Assembly: GCA_026396975.1 (NCBI GenBank)
Contig: JAPLVT010000112.1
Location: forward strand, 1 to 5,474
Length of the DNA stretch: 5,474 bases
From: Candidatus Iainarchaeum sp.
GTDB taxonomy: Archaea > Iainarchaeota > Iainarchaeia > Iainarchaeales > GCA-2688035
Reading direction: 5' to 3'
The notes under the pieces were generated by a model. The model worked only from the letters and a program-made list of their open reading frames with translations, was not told the DNA's origin and made no database searches. Below, in pieces: positions 4,777 to 5,474 of the stretch (position 1 is its first letter; the number at the start of each line of letters is the position of its first letter). Both the position numbers and the translations under genes were made by a program.

Positions 4777-5474
4777 ATGCCGGCAAAAACGCCATTGTTT
4801 GCGGAGCACGAAAGGCTCGGTGCCACTATAACTGATTTCCACGGCTGGCTGCTGCCGGTTTATTACTCGATGCCAATCGCCGAGCACAATGCGGTGCGCG
4901 AGCGATGCGGGCTGTTTGATGTCTCGCATATGGGGGCGCTTCTTGTGGAGGGAAAGGACGCGCAGCGGTTGATACAGCGGATTGTCGTGCGCGACATTTC
5001 CAAAATGTGCGCGGGTGAAATTAAACTCGGCGCAATCTGCAATGAAAAAGGCGGAATAGTCGACGACCTAACAATATACAAGTTTGCGGAAGAAAAATTC
5101 TGGCTTGTCGTGAACGCGGGGCCGTACGACACCGACCTGCGGATTGCAAAGGAAAACGCCGCGGGACTAAGCGTGAGCGTGGAAGGGTTGCGCGCAAAAA
5201 ACGCGAAAATCGACATTCAGGGGCCGAAAGCCGCGCTGGCTTTGCAGAAAATCGCTGCAGAGCCGCTCGGCGATTTGAAGTATTACAATTTTAAGGAAAT
5301 GAAGGTTGGCGGCGCGCCGTGCGTTGTTAGCAGGAGCGGTTACACGGGCGAGGATGGTTTTGAGATTTACTTCGGCGCAAAGCACGCGCAAAAATTATGG
5401 CGCGCGCTGCTGGAGGCAGGAAAAGAGTTTGGCATCGCCCCCTGCGGATTGGGCGCGCGCGACACGCTGAGGCT
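4777..5474 (+). CDS. gcvT: Glycine cleavage system T protein (aminomethyltransferase), N-terminal part
   Basis: The first 232 codons are present and the gene runs off the right edge; the family is usually about 360-400 aa. GcvT takes the aminomethyl group from lipoyl-H protein and, with THF, gives 5,10-methylene-THF and ammonia. Family features are TPLFAEHERLGA (5-16), the HGWLLPVYYS region (22-31), CGLFDVSHMG (44-53), GGIVDDLTIYK (92-102) with the catalytic aspartate at 96 or 97, LVVNAG (110-115), SRSGYTGEDGFEIY (185-198) and CGLGARDTLR (223-232). The cut falls just before the LEAG-type continuation. YgfZ-like and dimethylglycine dehydrogenase paralogues share the fold, but the conserved VDDL and GYTGEDGFE stretches favour true GcvT. 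There is no Shine-Dalgarno sequence. H and P protein genes are not in the window. The gene would supply C1-folate, matching the folate-using PurN and PurH nearby. Confidence 0.93.
   Translation, partial: MPAKTPLFAEHERLGATITDFHGWLLPVYYSMPIAEHNAVRERCGLFDVSHMGALLVEGKDAQRLIQRIVVRDISKMCAGEIKLGAICNEKGGIVDDLTIYKFAEEKFWLVVNAGPYDTDLRIAKENAAGLSVSVEGLRAKNAKIDIQGPKAALALQKIAAEPLGDLKYYNFKEMKVGGAPCVVSRSGYTGEDGFEIYFGAKHAQKLWRALLEAGKEFGIAPCGLGARDTLR

Overview
The window looks like a purine-biosynthesis and one-carbon segment from an archaeal chromosome. This placement is inferred from gene signals. Five genes (HAD hydrolase, purD, the 110-aa unknown, the glutaredoxin-like gene, gcvT) start with ATG, have no clear Shine-Dalgarno sequence, and carry an A/T box resembling an archaeal TATA element centred about 27-36 nt upstream, as expected for leaderless or very short-leader archaeal transcripts. 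No convincing bacterial -35/-10 pair was seen. A DPANN-type archaeon with folate-dependent purine synthesis is one possibility (low confidence); a bacterial source is not excluded.

Layout, left to right: the N-terminal part of a HAD-superfamily phosphatase (minus, cut by the left edge); a 66-bp divergent promoter region; purD (plus, complete); a 110-aa protein of unknown function (minus), tail-to-tail with purD so that both stop codons use the same CTAG; a 98-bp gap holding what appears to be a degenerate second copy of the 3' end of purH; purH (minus, complete, 520 aa); purN (minus, complete, about 205 aa), 50 bp upstream of purH and probably cotranscribed with it; a second divergent promoter region; a 93-aa glutaredoxin-like CPKC protein (plus); and the first 232 codons of gcvT (plus, cut by the right edge). 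No intergenic stretch exceeds 100 bp. No tRNA, rRNA, CRISPR array or insertion sequence was seen.

PurD makes GAR, PurN formylates GAR with 10-formyl-THF, and PurH formylates AICAR with 10-formyl-THF and cyclises the product to IMP. GcvT transfers the aminomethyl carbon of glycine to THF, giving 5,10-methylene-THF, so it could feed the same folate pool. The most unusual observation is the purH 3'-end remnant: 12 codons plus stop, in which 6 of the 8 differing codons are synonymous. This suggests a diverged second purH allele rather than a recent slippage duplication.
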